Shown here: piece by piece, positions 43,201 through 50,795 of the stretch | Layout: each line of letters begins with the position of its first letter | Position numbering within the stretch: the first letter of the stretch is position 1 | NCBI GenBank assembly: GCA_036159995.1 | Contig: JAYYEI010000006.1 | Span: 1 to 64,000, forward strand | Direction: 5' to 3' | Source: UBA8752 sp036159995 | GTDB taxonomy: Bacteria; Bacteroidota; Bacteroidia; Flavobacteriales_D; Sanyastnellaceae | Length of the DNA: 64,000 nt | Made by a program: the position numbers and the translations under genes | The notes under the pieces: generated by a model | The model's database searches: none | What the model was told of the DNA's origin: nothing | What the model saw: only the letters and a program-made list of their open reading frames with translations

Positions 43201-44291
43201 CCGAGCAGGTCGCTGAGGTCCCACGTGCGGAGCGTGCCGTTGGCCTGGGCTTCCGGCCGGTCAAGGCGCAACGTGCCTTCACCCACCACAAGCGGCGAGG
43301 GGAGGTTGTTGGTGAACAAGCTGCCGGTCCCCAAGCCCTGGGGCATGGGGCGGGCTTCCTCGGCAGTGGCATCGGCCGCCCATTGGGCGATGGCGTTCAG
43401 CCCGATGTTGCTCTCCAAGGCACTCGTGGCCCACCATCCGGCCTCCACTTCCGCGGCGAGGTCGATCCAGTGGTTGGCCTCAACCAGCCCGCCGATGAGG
43501 CTGGGCTTGAGAATGATGTAATGCGGCTTGACGATGTGGAGGAGGTTGCGGCGGAGGTCCGTGTCGTGGACGCCGATGAGCTCCTCGTCGAGGGCAATCG
43601 GGATGTCCGAGCCAATGCACACGGCCTGCATCTTCTTCCACTGCCCGGGCCGGATCGGCTGTTCCATGCTGTGGATGTCGAAGGCGGCGAGCCGCTCCAG
43701 TTTGCCGAGGGTCACGGAGAGGTCCTCGTCGTCGAGGCCGCCGTTGGCATCGAGCCGCAGGGTGACTTCGCCGGCCGGTGCAATGGCCCGGATGGCCTCC
43801 AGACACTCCAATTCCCGTTCGAAGTCAAGCGCCCCCACCTTCATCTTCAGGGTGTCGAAGCCGCGCTCGAGCAGGGATTCGGCCTGCGCCACCATGTCGG
43901 CGACGTCCCCCATCCAGATGAGCCCGTTGATGGGCACGGGCCGCCCCTCGGTGAAGGGGCCGGGAAACAGCGTGCGGTCGCCTTCGTTGAGCAGGTCGAT
44001 GAGCGCCGTCTCCGCCGCGAACCGCACGGCGGGATACTGCAGGCTCATGGACTTCGGGTCCAAGGCTCCGGAGGCGGCGAGCTTCTTGAGCTCCAGCCGA
44101 GCCCGCATTTCGCTCTCCGGGGAGAGCCCGGGAATCAGGCTGCATTCGCCGATGCCCACACGGCCGTCTTCCTCGAGGTCCCTGGCGACCACATAGAAGC
44201 TCGGCTTCTCGGTCAACACGCCCCGGGACGTGCCGGCCGGGGTCTTGAATTGGAGCGCGCGCTCCACGATGCGGATGTCGAGGCCGGTCAT
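43197..44291 (-). CDS. menC: O-succinylbenzoate synthase
   Basis: A 364-residue enolase-superfamily enzyme dehydrating SHCHC to o-succinylbenzoate. Seen: GECSLIPGLS capping domain, the base TLKMKVGA with its KxK, metal ligands in RLDANGG, EQPI and ALDEEL, and the second catalytic Lys in IVKPHYIILKPSLIGG. ATGA overlaps on both sides (menA stop upstream, menE start downstream). Confidence 0.95.
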   Translation of the reverse strand: MTGLDIRIVERALQFKTPAGTSRGVLTEKPSFYVVARDLEEDGRVGIGECSLIPGLSPESEMRARLELKKLAASGALDPKSMSLQYPAVRFAAETALIDLLNEGDRTLFPGPFTEGRPVPINGLIWMGDVADMVAQAESLLERGFDTLKMKVGALDFERELECLEAIRAIAPAGEVTLRLDANGGLDDEDLSVTLGKLERLAAFDIHSMEQPIRPGQWKKMQAVCIGSDIPIALDEELIGVHDTDLRRNLLHIVKPHYIILKPSLIGGLVEANHWIDLAAEVEAGWWATSALESNIGLNAIAQWAADATAEEARPMPQGLGTGSLFTNNLPSPLVVGEGTLRLDRPEAQANGTLRTWDLSDLLG

Positions 44292-45202
44292 GCGGTGGCG
44301 CTGAGGAAAAGGAACAGGGAAATGGCGAAGGTGCTCAAGGCAATCTTCTTCAATTCGCCATCGAGCTCAGCCGGATCCGAAGTCTGGAACACGAAGGCGA
44401 GGTGGCGGGCGTGGACCAGGCCGAAAAGCCCGTACCACAATTGACCCCGCCAAGGCCCGGCGGCATCGAGCTGCCAGAAGGCAAGCAGGGCCACCCACGC
44501 TCCGATGAGCAGGGCGGCGTGGTAGACCTTGCCGGCGCGAAAGCCCATCCGGACGACCAGCGTTTGCTTGCCTGTGGCGGCATCGGACCGGTGGTCGCGG
44601 AGGTTGTTGAGGTTGAGCACCCCGACACTGAGCAGGCCGATGGTGGCGGACGGCAGAAGCCAGAGGGGGTCGAAGCCACCCGTGATCAAGGCGGCGGTGC
44701 CGGCCACGCCCGCAATGCCGAAGAAGACGAGCACGCTGATGTCCCCGAGTCCACTGTAGCCATAGGGCCGCTTTCCAGCCGTGTAAGCGTAGGCAGCAGC
44801 GATGGAGGCGAGGCCAGTACCCACCCACATCAGGAGCGCCATCCACGCATCGCCCACGGCGAGAAGCACGGTGGCCACACCGGTGGCGAAGGCCAGTCCG
44901 GCCGTGACCAGCACAGCGCGCTTCATCTGTGCGGCCGTGATGCGGCCCGAAGCGACGGCGCGATCGGCCCTCTCGTTGCCCTCTGCACGGTCGGCGCCGT
45001 TCTCGAAGTCGCCGAGGTCATTGGCGAAATTGGCCAAAACCTGCAGCAGGAAGACCGTAACCAGACAGCCGGTGAAGAGGGGGATGAACCGGACGAAACC
45101 CACATTGCCCGTGGCCCCCGCCAAGGCCCCGCCCGTCAGCACGCAGGCGCTGGCGAGGGGCAAGGTCCGCAGACGGGCCGCCTGAATGAAGTCCCGAATC
45201 AT
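44288..45202 (-). CDS. menA: 1,4-dihydroxy-2-naphthoate prenyltransferase
   Basis: A 304-residue UbiA-family membrane enzyme attaching the isoprenoid tail to DHNA. About eight or nine helices are visible. The first Asp motif is NFANDLGDFENGADR (NDxxDxxxD pattern) and the second is LNNLRDHRSDAATGK. Starts seven bases after menB ends and overlaps menC by ATGA. Confidence 0.95.
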   Translation of the reverse strand: MIRDFIQAARLRTLPLASACVLTGGALAGATGNVGFVRFIPLFTGCLVTVFLLQVLANFANDLGDFENGADRAEGNERADRAVASGRITAAQMKRAVLVTAGLAFATGVATVLLAVGDAWMALLMWVGTGLASIAAAYAYTAGKRPYGYSGLGDISVLVFFGIAGVAGTAALITGGFDPLWLLPSATIGLLSVGVLNLNNLRDHRSDAATGKQTLVVRMGFRAGKVYHAALLIGAWVALLAFWQLDAAGPWRGQLWYGLFGLVHARHLAFVFQTSDPAELDGELKKIALSTFAISLFLFLSATA

Positions 45203-45209
45203 GGGGCCG

Positions 45210-46034
45210 TCAGGGGAACTTGGGGTACTTCTGGAAGTCGGGGTCGCGCTTCTCGAGGAAGGCGTTCTTGCCCTCCTGGGCCTCTTCCATGAGGTAGTAC
45301 ATGAGGGTGGCGTCCCCCGCGAATTCCATCATGCCGGCCTGTCCGTCGAGCTCGGCGTTGAGGGCGCGCTTGAGCATCCGGATGGCGAGTGGCGACCGCT
45401 TCATGATGGTCTGGCACCACTTCACGTAGGTGTCTTCGAGCTTCTCGAGCGGTACGACCGTGTTGACCATGCCCATGGCCTCAGCTTCCTTGGCGGAGTA
45501 CTGTTCGCAAAGGAACCAGATCTCACGGGCCTTCTTCTGGCCCACATGCCGGGCAAGATAGCTGGATCCGAATCCGGCGTCGAAGCTGCCCACCTTGGGG
45601 CCGGTCTGGCCGAAGATGGCGTTCTCCGAGGCAATCGTCAGGTCGCACACCACGTGCAACACGTGACCACCGCCGATGGCGTAGCCGTTGACGGCTGCGA
45701 TGACCGGCTTGGGCAGGGAGCGCATTTTGCGGTGCAAATCCAACACGTTGAGCCGCGGTACGCCGTCGCCACCGATGTAGCCGCCGACGCCCTTGACGTT
45801 CTGGTCTCCGCCGCTGCAGAAGGCCTTGTCTCCAGCCCCAGTCAGCACCACCACGCCGATGTCTTGCCGCTCACGGCAGATTTCCATCGCGTCGAGCATC
45901 TCCATGTTGGTCTCCGGCCGGAAGGCGTTGTAGACCTGCTGGCGGTCAATCGTGATGCGGGCGATGCCCTCGAAGAATTCGAAGTGGATGTCTTCGTAGG
46001 CCTTGATGACCTCCCAGTTGCGCGTGTTGCTCAT
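45210..46034 (-). CDS. menB: 1,4-dihydroxy-2-naphthoyl-CoA synthase
   Basis: A 274-residue crotonase-fold enzyme closing the naphthoquinol ring. Seen: ITIDRQQVYNAFRPET, CSGGDQNVKGVGGYIG oxyanion segment, AIGGGHVLHVVCDLTIAS, FGQTGPKVGSFDAGFGSSYLAR and the C-terminal DPDFQKYPKFP. The Gly in QTGPKVG is the residue typical of bicarbonate-dependent (type I) MenB. An 82-base gap separates it from menD, and a TAGATTTG box overlaps the menD stop codon, suggesting an internal promoter. Confidence 0.97.
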   Translation of the reverse strand: MSNTRNWEVIKAYEDIHFEFFEGIARITIDRQQVYNAFRPETNMEMLDAMEICRERQDIGVVVLTGAGDKAFCSGGDQNVKGVGGYIGGDGVPRLNVLDLHRKMRSLPKPVIAAVNGYAIGGGHVLHVVCDLTIASENAIFGQTGPKVGSFDAGFGSSYLARHVGQKKAREIWFLCEQYSAKEAEAMGMVNTVVPLEKLEDTYVKWCQTIMKRSPLAIRMLKRALNAELDGQAGMMEFAGDATLMYYLMEEAQEGKNAFLEKRDPDFQKYPKFP

Positions 46035-46111
46035 GATGTGGGTGCTGGTGGAATGACAATGCGCGGGGCACCGGGGTTCACAGAGCCGGCCGGCATTTCA
46101 CCAACGGGGGG

Positions 46112-46119
46112 CAAATCTA
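46112..46119 (-). promoter_or_regulatory. Internal promoter box for menB-A-C-E
   Basis: Minus-strand TAGATTTG followed by CCCCCC; its first two bases are part of the menD TAG stop. The same box sequence as at rpsF. It would give menB and following genes their own transcript, 77 bases before the menB ATG. Confidence 0.5.
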
Positions 46120-47793
46120 CACGCTGACCGCCGCCATGTAGGCTCGGTAGGCCTCGGCACTGACCTCGGGGGGTGTGGCGATCTCCAGCACGCGGGGTGC
46201 TTCGGAAGGAGACCACCAATCGGTCAACGCCTGGCGCAGGCTGTCCGCGTCGGTCACGCGCTGGTGCTCGAGCCCGTGGAGATCGCACAGGCTTCTCAAC
46301 TCGAGGCCGTGGCGCATTTCGAAGTGGCTTTCGAGTAGACCGGTGCGGTCGGGGCCGTCCAGCCAGCGGAACACGCCACCTCCGCCATTGTGGATCACCG
46401 CGACCCGAAGGTCCGCCGGAAGCGGATGGACGTGGAAGGCATTGGCGTCGTAGAGGAAGCCAAGGTCCCCGCTGATGAGCGTCGTTTTGCAACCGGAGAG
46501 GGCCGACCCCACCGCCGTTGAGGAACAGCCGTCAATCCCCGCAACCCCGCGGTTGGACCAGGGTGTCGGCCGGTCGGGGTGATGAAAAAGTTGGGCATAC
46601 CGGACCGGAGTGGAATTGGCCAGATGGAGGCCCCACTCCATAGGCAACGCCTCGTGGAGGAGGGCATGGGCCGTGAGGTCGCACCACGGGGCGGCCTGGA
46701 GGGCAGGGCCATGGGCGGCCCGGGCCTTGGATTCGAGGTGCCGCCATCGCCATTGCCACGCCTTCACCTCGTCGGAAGGGGCATGGCCTTTCATCGGGTC
46801 GGCCAGCGCATCCAGGGCATCCGACACGGGAAGGCCGAGGCCCATAGGAGCTGAACCAAAGGCCTGCGGGAAGCGGTGGCCGGGGTCGATGTGGAGGTGG
46901 TCCACGTCGGCTGTGCGCAGGGTGTGGCGCAGGGATTTGCTCAGCAAGGGGGCTCCGAAGCCGACCACGAGGTCGGGCTTCATGTCGTTCCACGGGATGC
47001 CGGACGCCTGCCACCGGCGCATCCACCGGTCCATGGCCACGACCGAATGGGCGTCGAGGCCGAGGCCGCTGGTGGAATCGCCCGCCACCACTCCGACGCG
47101 GTGCCACTCCGCCAGGGCGGCGGCGGGCAGCGGGGTCGGCTGCGTTCCGCCGAGGAGCAGGATCCGTTGCTGTCCTTCCAGCGCCGCCTCGAGCCGCTTC
47201 CGGGCGGTCTCGGGCAGTGGGGGGGTGGGAGACGCCTTGGCGGCCGGGGAGTGCATGGGTGCCGGCTCCACCAGGGACGCGGCCATCTCCGGGTACAAGG
47301 GCTCGTCGAAGGGGCAGTTGATGTGTACCGGTCCCGCCTCCAGCGCTTGGGCGATGGCCTCCAGCGTTCCGCCGTCCTCCGCTTCGGACCATTGGAAGGA
47401 AGCCCGCACGAGGCGGTCGTGCAGGCGGTCCTGTTCCAAGGTTTGGCTCTCCCAGCGGTCCGCTGCGCCCGGCGGGCGGTCGGCGGTGAGGCTGAGGAGG
47501 GGCAATCCCATCCGGTGGGCTTCCGCGAGGGCGGGGCCGTGGTTGAGGGCGGCCGTTCCGCTGGTGCAACAGACCGCCACCGGCCGTCCGAGGGCGAGGA
47601 CCATGCCGAGGGCGTGGTGGGCGGCGGCCCGTTCGTCGAGGGCGACAATGGGGGGAAGCCCTGCCTCACGGATGGCCTGCATGAGCGGGGCGTTCCGGGA
47701 TCCGGGACTGACCACCACCCCGGCAAGGCCGCGGTCCACGAGTCCGGTGATGAGCCGATGAGCGGCCCGGAGGGCGGGGCCGGCGTCGTTCAT
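46117..47793 (-). CDS. menD: SEPHCHC synthase (MenD)
   Basis: A 558-residue thiamine-diphosphate enzyme condensing isochorismate with 2-oxoglutarate. VVVSPGSRNAPL and LDERAAAHHALGMVLALGRPVAVCCTSGTAALN form the N-terminal PYR domain with its Glu; the PP domain has NRGVAGIDGCSSTAVGSALSG and LISGDLGFLYDANAF. A little shorter in the middle domain than average. Start overlaps the menF stop (ATGA). Confidence 0.95.
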   Translation of the reverse strand: MNDAGPALRAAHRLITGLVDRGLAGVVVSPGSRNAPLMQAIREAGLPPIVALDERAAAHHALGMVLALGRPVAVCCTSGTAALNHGPALAEAHRMGLPLLSLTADRPPGAADRWESQTLEQDRLHDRLVRASFQWSEAEDGGTLEAIAQALEAGPVHINCPFDEPLYPEMAASLVEPAPMHSPAAKASPTPPLPETARKRLEAALEGQQRILLLGGTQPTPLPAAALAEWHRVGVVAGDSTSGLGLDAHSVVAMDRWMRRWQASGIPWNDMKPDLVVGFGAPLLSKSLRHTLRTADVDHLHIDPGHRFPQAFGSAPMGLGLPVSDALDALADPMKGHAPSDEVKAWQWRWRHLESKARAAHGPALQAAPWCDLTAHALLHEALPMEWGLHLANSTPVRYAQLFHHPDRPTPWSNRGVAGIDGCSSTAVGSALSGCKTTLISGDLGFLYDANAFHVHPLPADLRVAVIHNGGGGVFRWLDGPDRTGLLESHFEMRHGLELRSLCDLHGLEHQRVTDADSLRQALTDWWSPSEAPRVLEIATPPEVSAEAYRAYMAAVSV

Positions 47794-48809
47794 TCGGACC
47801 ACTGAGCAATGGGGTCGAGCAAGGACCGGAGCTTGTTCCGGGTCTCCATCCACTCGGCGGCCGGATCCGATCCGGCCGTGATGCCGCCGCCGGCAAAGGC
47901 GGTGATGATGTCGTTCTCGAGGCGGGCGCAACGGAGGTTGACGAAGTATTGGACGTGGTCGTCCTCCTCCAGTCCGACCCATCCCGTGTAGTACGCCCGG
48001 TCGTGCCCCTCATGCCGGGAGATGAAGTCCAGGGCCGCCTCCCGAGGCGTGCCACCCACGGCTGGAGTCGGGTGCAGGGCGGCCATCACTTCTTCCACAC
48101 CGCATTGGGCAGAGAAGTCGACCAGTGTTCGAAGGTGCTCGAGGGGGCCGTATTGGACCGTCTCGCGCAGTCCAAGCCGGATGTCGAAACAGGCAATCGA
48201 TTCGAGGGCGTGGACCACGGCATCGGTCACGAGTTGCTGCTCGTGGCGCTCCTTGTCCGTCCACGGGGTGGGGGGCGCGCCGTTGCTGGCCATTCGGGTG
48301 CCCGCGAGGCAGGCGGTCCGGAAGTGGGGCCGAATCCCTTCCACGAGGGGCTCAGGAGAGGAGCCGAACCAGGTGCCGATCTCCTCGTGATGGAGCAGCC
48401 AATTGAAGCAGTCGGGGTGGGCGGCGGCAAGCTGCCGGACGATGGCGTCGAACTCGAGGCCGTCCACGCGTACGCTCAAGCGGCTGGACAGGACCACCTT
48501 TTCGAGGGGGCTATTCTCAATGGTCTCGAGGGCGAGGGCAATCCGGTCGAGGTGGTCCTGACGCGCTGTCCCTTCCACGGTCGTGGCCTGCCGCAGGGTC
48601 CCCGGCATGTCTGGAGCGTCGAGGCGAGCGAGGGTTTCGAGCCGTCCCTCGACAACCAGGTCCAAAGACTGTGTAGCCCCCTCCCAAGGGTGCATTCGGA
48701 ACCGCACCGGACCCTCCGCGCCGGGCACGAGGCGCTCGAGCACGGCCGAACCCGGGCGGTGGAACAGGACCAGCGGTCCTTCGGTCATGGCCTGGTCGAC
48801 GTTGCTCAT
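47790..48809 (-). CDS. menF: Isochorismate synthase
   Basis: A 339-residue chorismate-binding enzyme, shorter than E. coli MenF because the N-terminal domain is reduced. KVVLSSRLSV with the catalytic Lys, FGSSPEPLV, ACLAGTRMA, MAALHPTPAVGGTP, and YYTGWVGL through FAGGGITAGSDPAAEW with the metal-binding Glu are in order. Overlaps the upstream thioesterase gene (ATGA at 48806-48809). Confidence 0.95.
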   Translation of the reverse strand: MSNVDQAMTEGPLVLFHRPGSAVLERLVPGAEGPVRFRMHPWEGATQSLDLVVEGRLETLARLDAPDMPGTLRQATTVEGTARQDHLDRIALALETIENSPLEKVVLSSRLSVRVDGLEFDAIVRQLAAAHPDCFNWLLHHEEIGTWFGSSPEPLVEGIRPHFRTACLAGTRMASNGAPPTPWTDKERHEQQLVTDAVVHALESIACFDIRLGLRETVQYGPLEHLRTLVDFSAQCGVEEVMAALHPTPAVGGTPREAALDFISRHEGHDRAYYTGWVGLEEDDHVQYFVNLRCARLENDIITAFAGGGITAGSDPAAEWMETRNKLRSLLDPIAQWSE

Positions 48810-49255
48810 GAAGCCGGTTTCTCCGGTTGGGGAACGAGCATCACCGTCAGCCGGCTGGTGCAGATCGACCGGCCTTGGTCGTCCTCGATGTCGATGTGCC
48901 AGACATGCAGCCGCCCTCCTTCGTGGTGGAGGCGAGCCGTGCCGGTGACCCAGCCGGAGCGTACGCCGCGCAAGTGGTTGGCATTGACCTCGATGCCCAC
49001 GGCGCCTTTGCCTTTCGGCGCCGCAATGAAGTGGCTGCCCACGGAGCCGAGGGTCTCAGCGAGCACGACACTGGCTCCGCCGTGAAGAAGGCCGTAGGGC
49101 TGGTGGGTCCGGGCATCCACGGGTAGGCGGCCGACCACGCGGCCATGCTCGACCTCCAAGACCTCCAGGCCCAGGGCGTCGCTGATGGTGTCAGCGCCCA
49201 AGGCGCGGAGTTCGTCGCGGCTGATGCCGCCGGAAAGGGAGGAGTCCTCCGTCAT
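48806..49255 (-). CDS. Hotdog-fold thioesterase, probable DHNA-CoA thioesterase
   Basis: A 149-residue PaaI/YdiI-type hotdog protein. GRLPVDARTHQPYGLLHGGASVVLAETLGSVG carries the family HGG motif and the catalytic Glu; EVNANHLRGVRSGWVTGTARLHHEG continues the sheet. As first gene of the men operon, with its stop inside the menF start, it is the obvious candidate for hydrolysing DHNA-CoA between MenB and MenA (the MenI role). The TAAATTTG box five bases before the ATG at 49255 supports that start; upstream in-frame sequence is not protein-like. Activity is inferred from family and context. Confidence 0.88.
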   Translation of the reverse strand: MTEDSSLSGGISRDELRALGADTISDALGLEVLEVEHGRVVGRLPVDARTHQPYGLLHGGASVVLAETLGSVGSHFIAAPKGKGAVGIEVNANHLRGVRSGWVTGTARLHHEGGRLHVWHIDIEDDQGRSICTSRLTVMLVPQPEKPAS

Positions 49256-49260
49256 CTCGA

Positions 49261-49268
49261 CAAATTTA
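49261..49268 (-). promoter_or_regulatory. Promoter -7 box of the men operon
   Basis: Minus-strand TAAATTTG, exact TAnnTTTG, followed by TCGAG and the ATG at 49255; leaderless or nearly so. Confidence 0.6.
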
Positions 49269-49333
49269 ACCGGTGAAGGCCCCCACTGTTTCGCCCGGTC
49301 CATGAAGGAATTCGAACGATTCCCACGGGGGAG

Positions 49334-49350
49334 ACGAAATTTTTTTTCGT
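49334..49350. other. A+T-rich palindrome upstream of the men operon
   Basis: ACGAAA and TTTCGT around a five-T core, 66 bases upstream of the men promoter box. Could be a regulator site or a weak terminator of rsmG on the minus strand (A-run becomes U-run only within the loop). Function unknown. Confidence 0.35.
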
Positions 49351-49439
49351 TTTCGAGGCAACGATTGGAAACGTGTCCGTCATACACGTGGATGCAGCTT
49401 CATGGCTGTATCGGTTTCAATATCCTTGCAGGTTTCGGA

Positions 49440-49457
49440 GGGGGCAGAAATGCCCCC
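49440..49457. terminator. GC-rich hairpin after rsmG
   Basis: GGGGGCA-GAAA-TGCCCCC, eleven bases beyond the rsmG stop (which is at 49468 on the minus strand). The stable GNRA tetraloop and position suggest 3' end formation of the rsmG operon, although the T-rich tail is on the plus-strand side. Confidence 0.55.
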
Positions 49458-49467
49458 TTCATTCTTT

Positions 49468-50166
49468 TCAGCCCAGCGCCACATGCAGGAGCTGTTTGGT
49501 TTCGAAGAAATCGTCCTGCAAGAGCGGAGACAGGGACCAGGAGGTGATCGGTTCCCGGACCGGAGCCAGTTCCTCCGCGAGATCGCCCCCCTTCAGGTAG
49601 AAGACCCCGTTCGGCACGCCGTGCCGGTGGTCCCCATGGATCAGGGGGCGCACCCAGTCGAGAAAAGCCGGCATCCGGGTCACGGCCCGGCTGACGACGA
49701 AGTCGAAGGGCGGCCGGTCGGACAGGCTTTCCGCCCGACCCCACACGCCGGTCGCATTGTTCAGTCCGAGGTCGGCGATGACCGCGTCCACCACCTTGAT
49801 TTTTTTGCCGATGGAGTCGCAGAGGATCCACTCGGCCTCCGGGAAGAGGATGGCGAGGGGAATTCCGGGGAAGCCACCTCCGGTGCCGACATCGAGGAGG
49901 CGCGCACCGGGTTCAGGCCGCAGCACACGGGCCATGGCCAGGCTGTGCAGCACGTGCCGGACGAAGAACTGGTCGATGTCCTTGCGGGATATGACGTTGA
50001 TGCGGGCGTTCCACTCCCGGTACAGTGGGCCGAGTCGGGCCAGTTGGTCACGCCGCTGCTCGTCGACGGGGGGCAAGGGAGAACCGAAATCCGGGAATTC
50101 CGCGGACAACGCCTCGAGCGCGGCGTCCACGGCCCTGCGGTCCTGCTCGGTGAGGGCCAAGGTCAA
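49468..50166 (-). CDS. rsmG: 16S rRNA m7G527 methyltransferase
   Basis: A 232-residue SAM methyltransferase. Seen: LYREWNARINVISRKDIDQFFVRHVLHSLAMARVL, the SAM motif LLDVGTGGGFPGIPLAILFPEAEWILCDSIGKKIKVVDAV, and FDFVVSRAVTRM. The start is a TTG at 50166 that overlaps the sigma-factor stop (TTGA), so translation is coupled. The N-terminus is about 30 residues longer than average for the family. Confidence 0.94.
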   Translation of the reverse strand: MTLALTEQDRRAVDAALEALSAEFPDFGSPLPPVDEQRRDQLARLGPLYREWNARINVISRKDIDQFFVRHVLHSLAMARVLRPEPGARLLDVGTGGGFPGIPLAILFPEAEWILCDSIGKKIKVVDAVIADLGLNNATGVWGRAESLSDRPPFDFVVSRAVTRMPAFLDWVRPLIHGDHRHGVPNGVFYLKGGDLAEELAPVREPITSWSLSPLLQDDFFETKQLLHVALG

Positions 50167-50795
50167 AAGTGCTCGCGGTCGATTTCGAGGACGCCGGCGA
50201 GGATGTCGCGGGCGCGGAAAAGCTGGGCTTTGACCGTGCCGAGGGGCAGGTCGAGCTCCTTGGAAATCTCGTCGTAGCTGTACTCCTCGAAGTACCGCAG
50301 CTCAACCAGCCGGCGGTAGCGCGGCTTGAGCTGGGCCACCACCTCGCGCATCCGGTTGACGCGCTGCTGCTTCTCCAGGGTTTGGCCGGGGTCGAGTCCG
50401 TCGTCGGCCACCTGGATTTCCATGGTGTCGCCCTCCGCATCGGTGAAGCCCTTGTCCAGGCTCAGGGCCTTGATGCGCTTCTTCCGGATGAAGTCGATGG
50501 CCCCATTGGAGGCAATCTTGAACAACCAGGTGGAGAAGGCGAATTGCGGGCTGTACTGCTTGAGCCGGCGGAAGGCCTTGCCGAAGGTCTCGATCATCAG
50601 GTCCTCGGCATCGTCGCCGTCGTGGACCATTTTGAGGAGCATGTAGTAGATGGGCTCCCGGTACCGCTCCATCAGTTCGGCGAAGGCCCCCTGATCGTGG
50701 GAATCCAAGGCCCGGCGAATCAGGCCATAGTCGTACTTGGCCTTGTCGGAGAGGTGGTCGATCACGACCGGTTTGTCGGTGCCCGCTGCGTCCAT
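50163..50795 (-). CDS. RNA polymerase sigma factor, ECF type
   Basis: A 210-residue sigma-70 family (ECF-like) factor. Region 2 spans about residues 38-106 (FAELMERYREPIYYMLLKMVHDGDDAEDLMIETFGKAFRRL, FSTWLFKIASNGAIDFIRKKR), region 4 about 148-205 (LKPRYRRLVELRYFEEYSYDEISKELDLPLGTVKAQLFRARDIL). The start MDAAGTDKPV lies 34 bases inside the end of the glycosyltransferase gene. No anti-sigma gene is adjacent, unlike most ECF factors; the constitutive Bacteroidota sigma-24 type often sits alone. Regulon unknown. Confidence 0.92.
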   Translation of the reverse strand: MDAAGTDKPVVIDHLSDKAKYDYGLIRRALDSHDQGAFAELMERYREPIYYMLLKMVHDGDDAEDLMIETFGKAFRRLKQYSPQFAFSTWLFKIASNGAIDFIRKKRIKALSLDKGFTDAEGDTMEIQVADDGLDPGQTLEKQQRVNRMREVVAQLKPRYRRLVELRYFEEYSYDEISKELDLPLGTVKAQLFRARDILAGVLEIDREHF

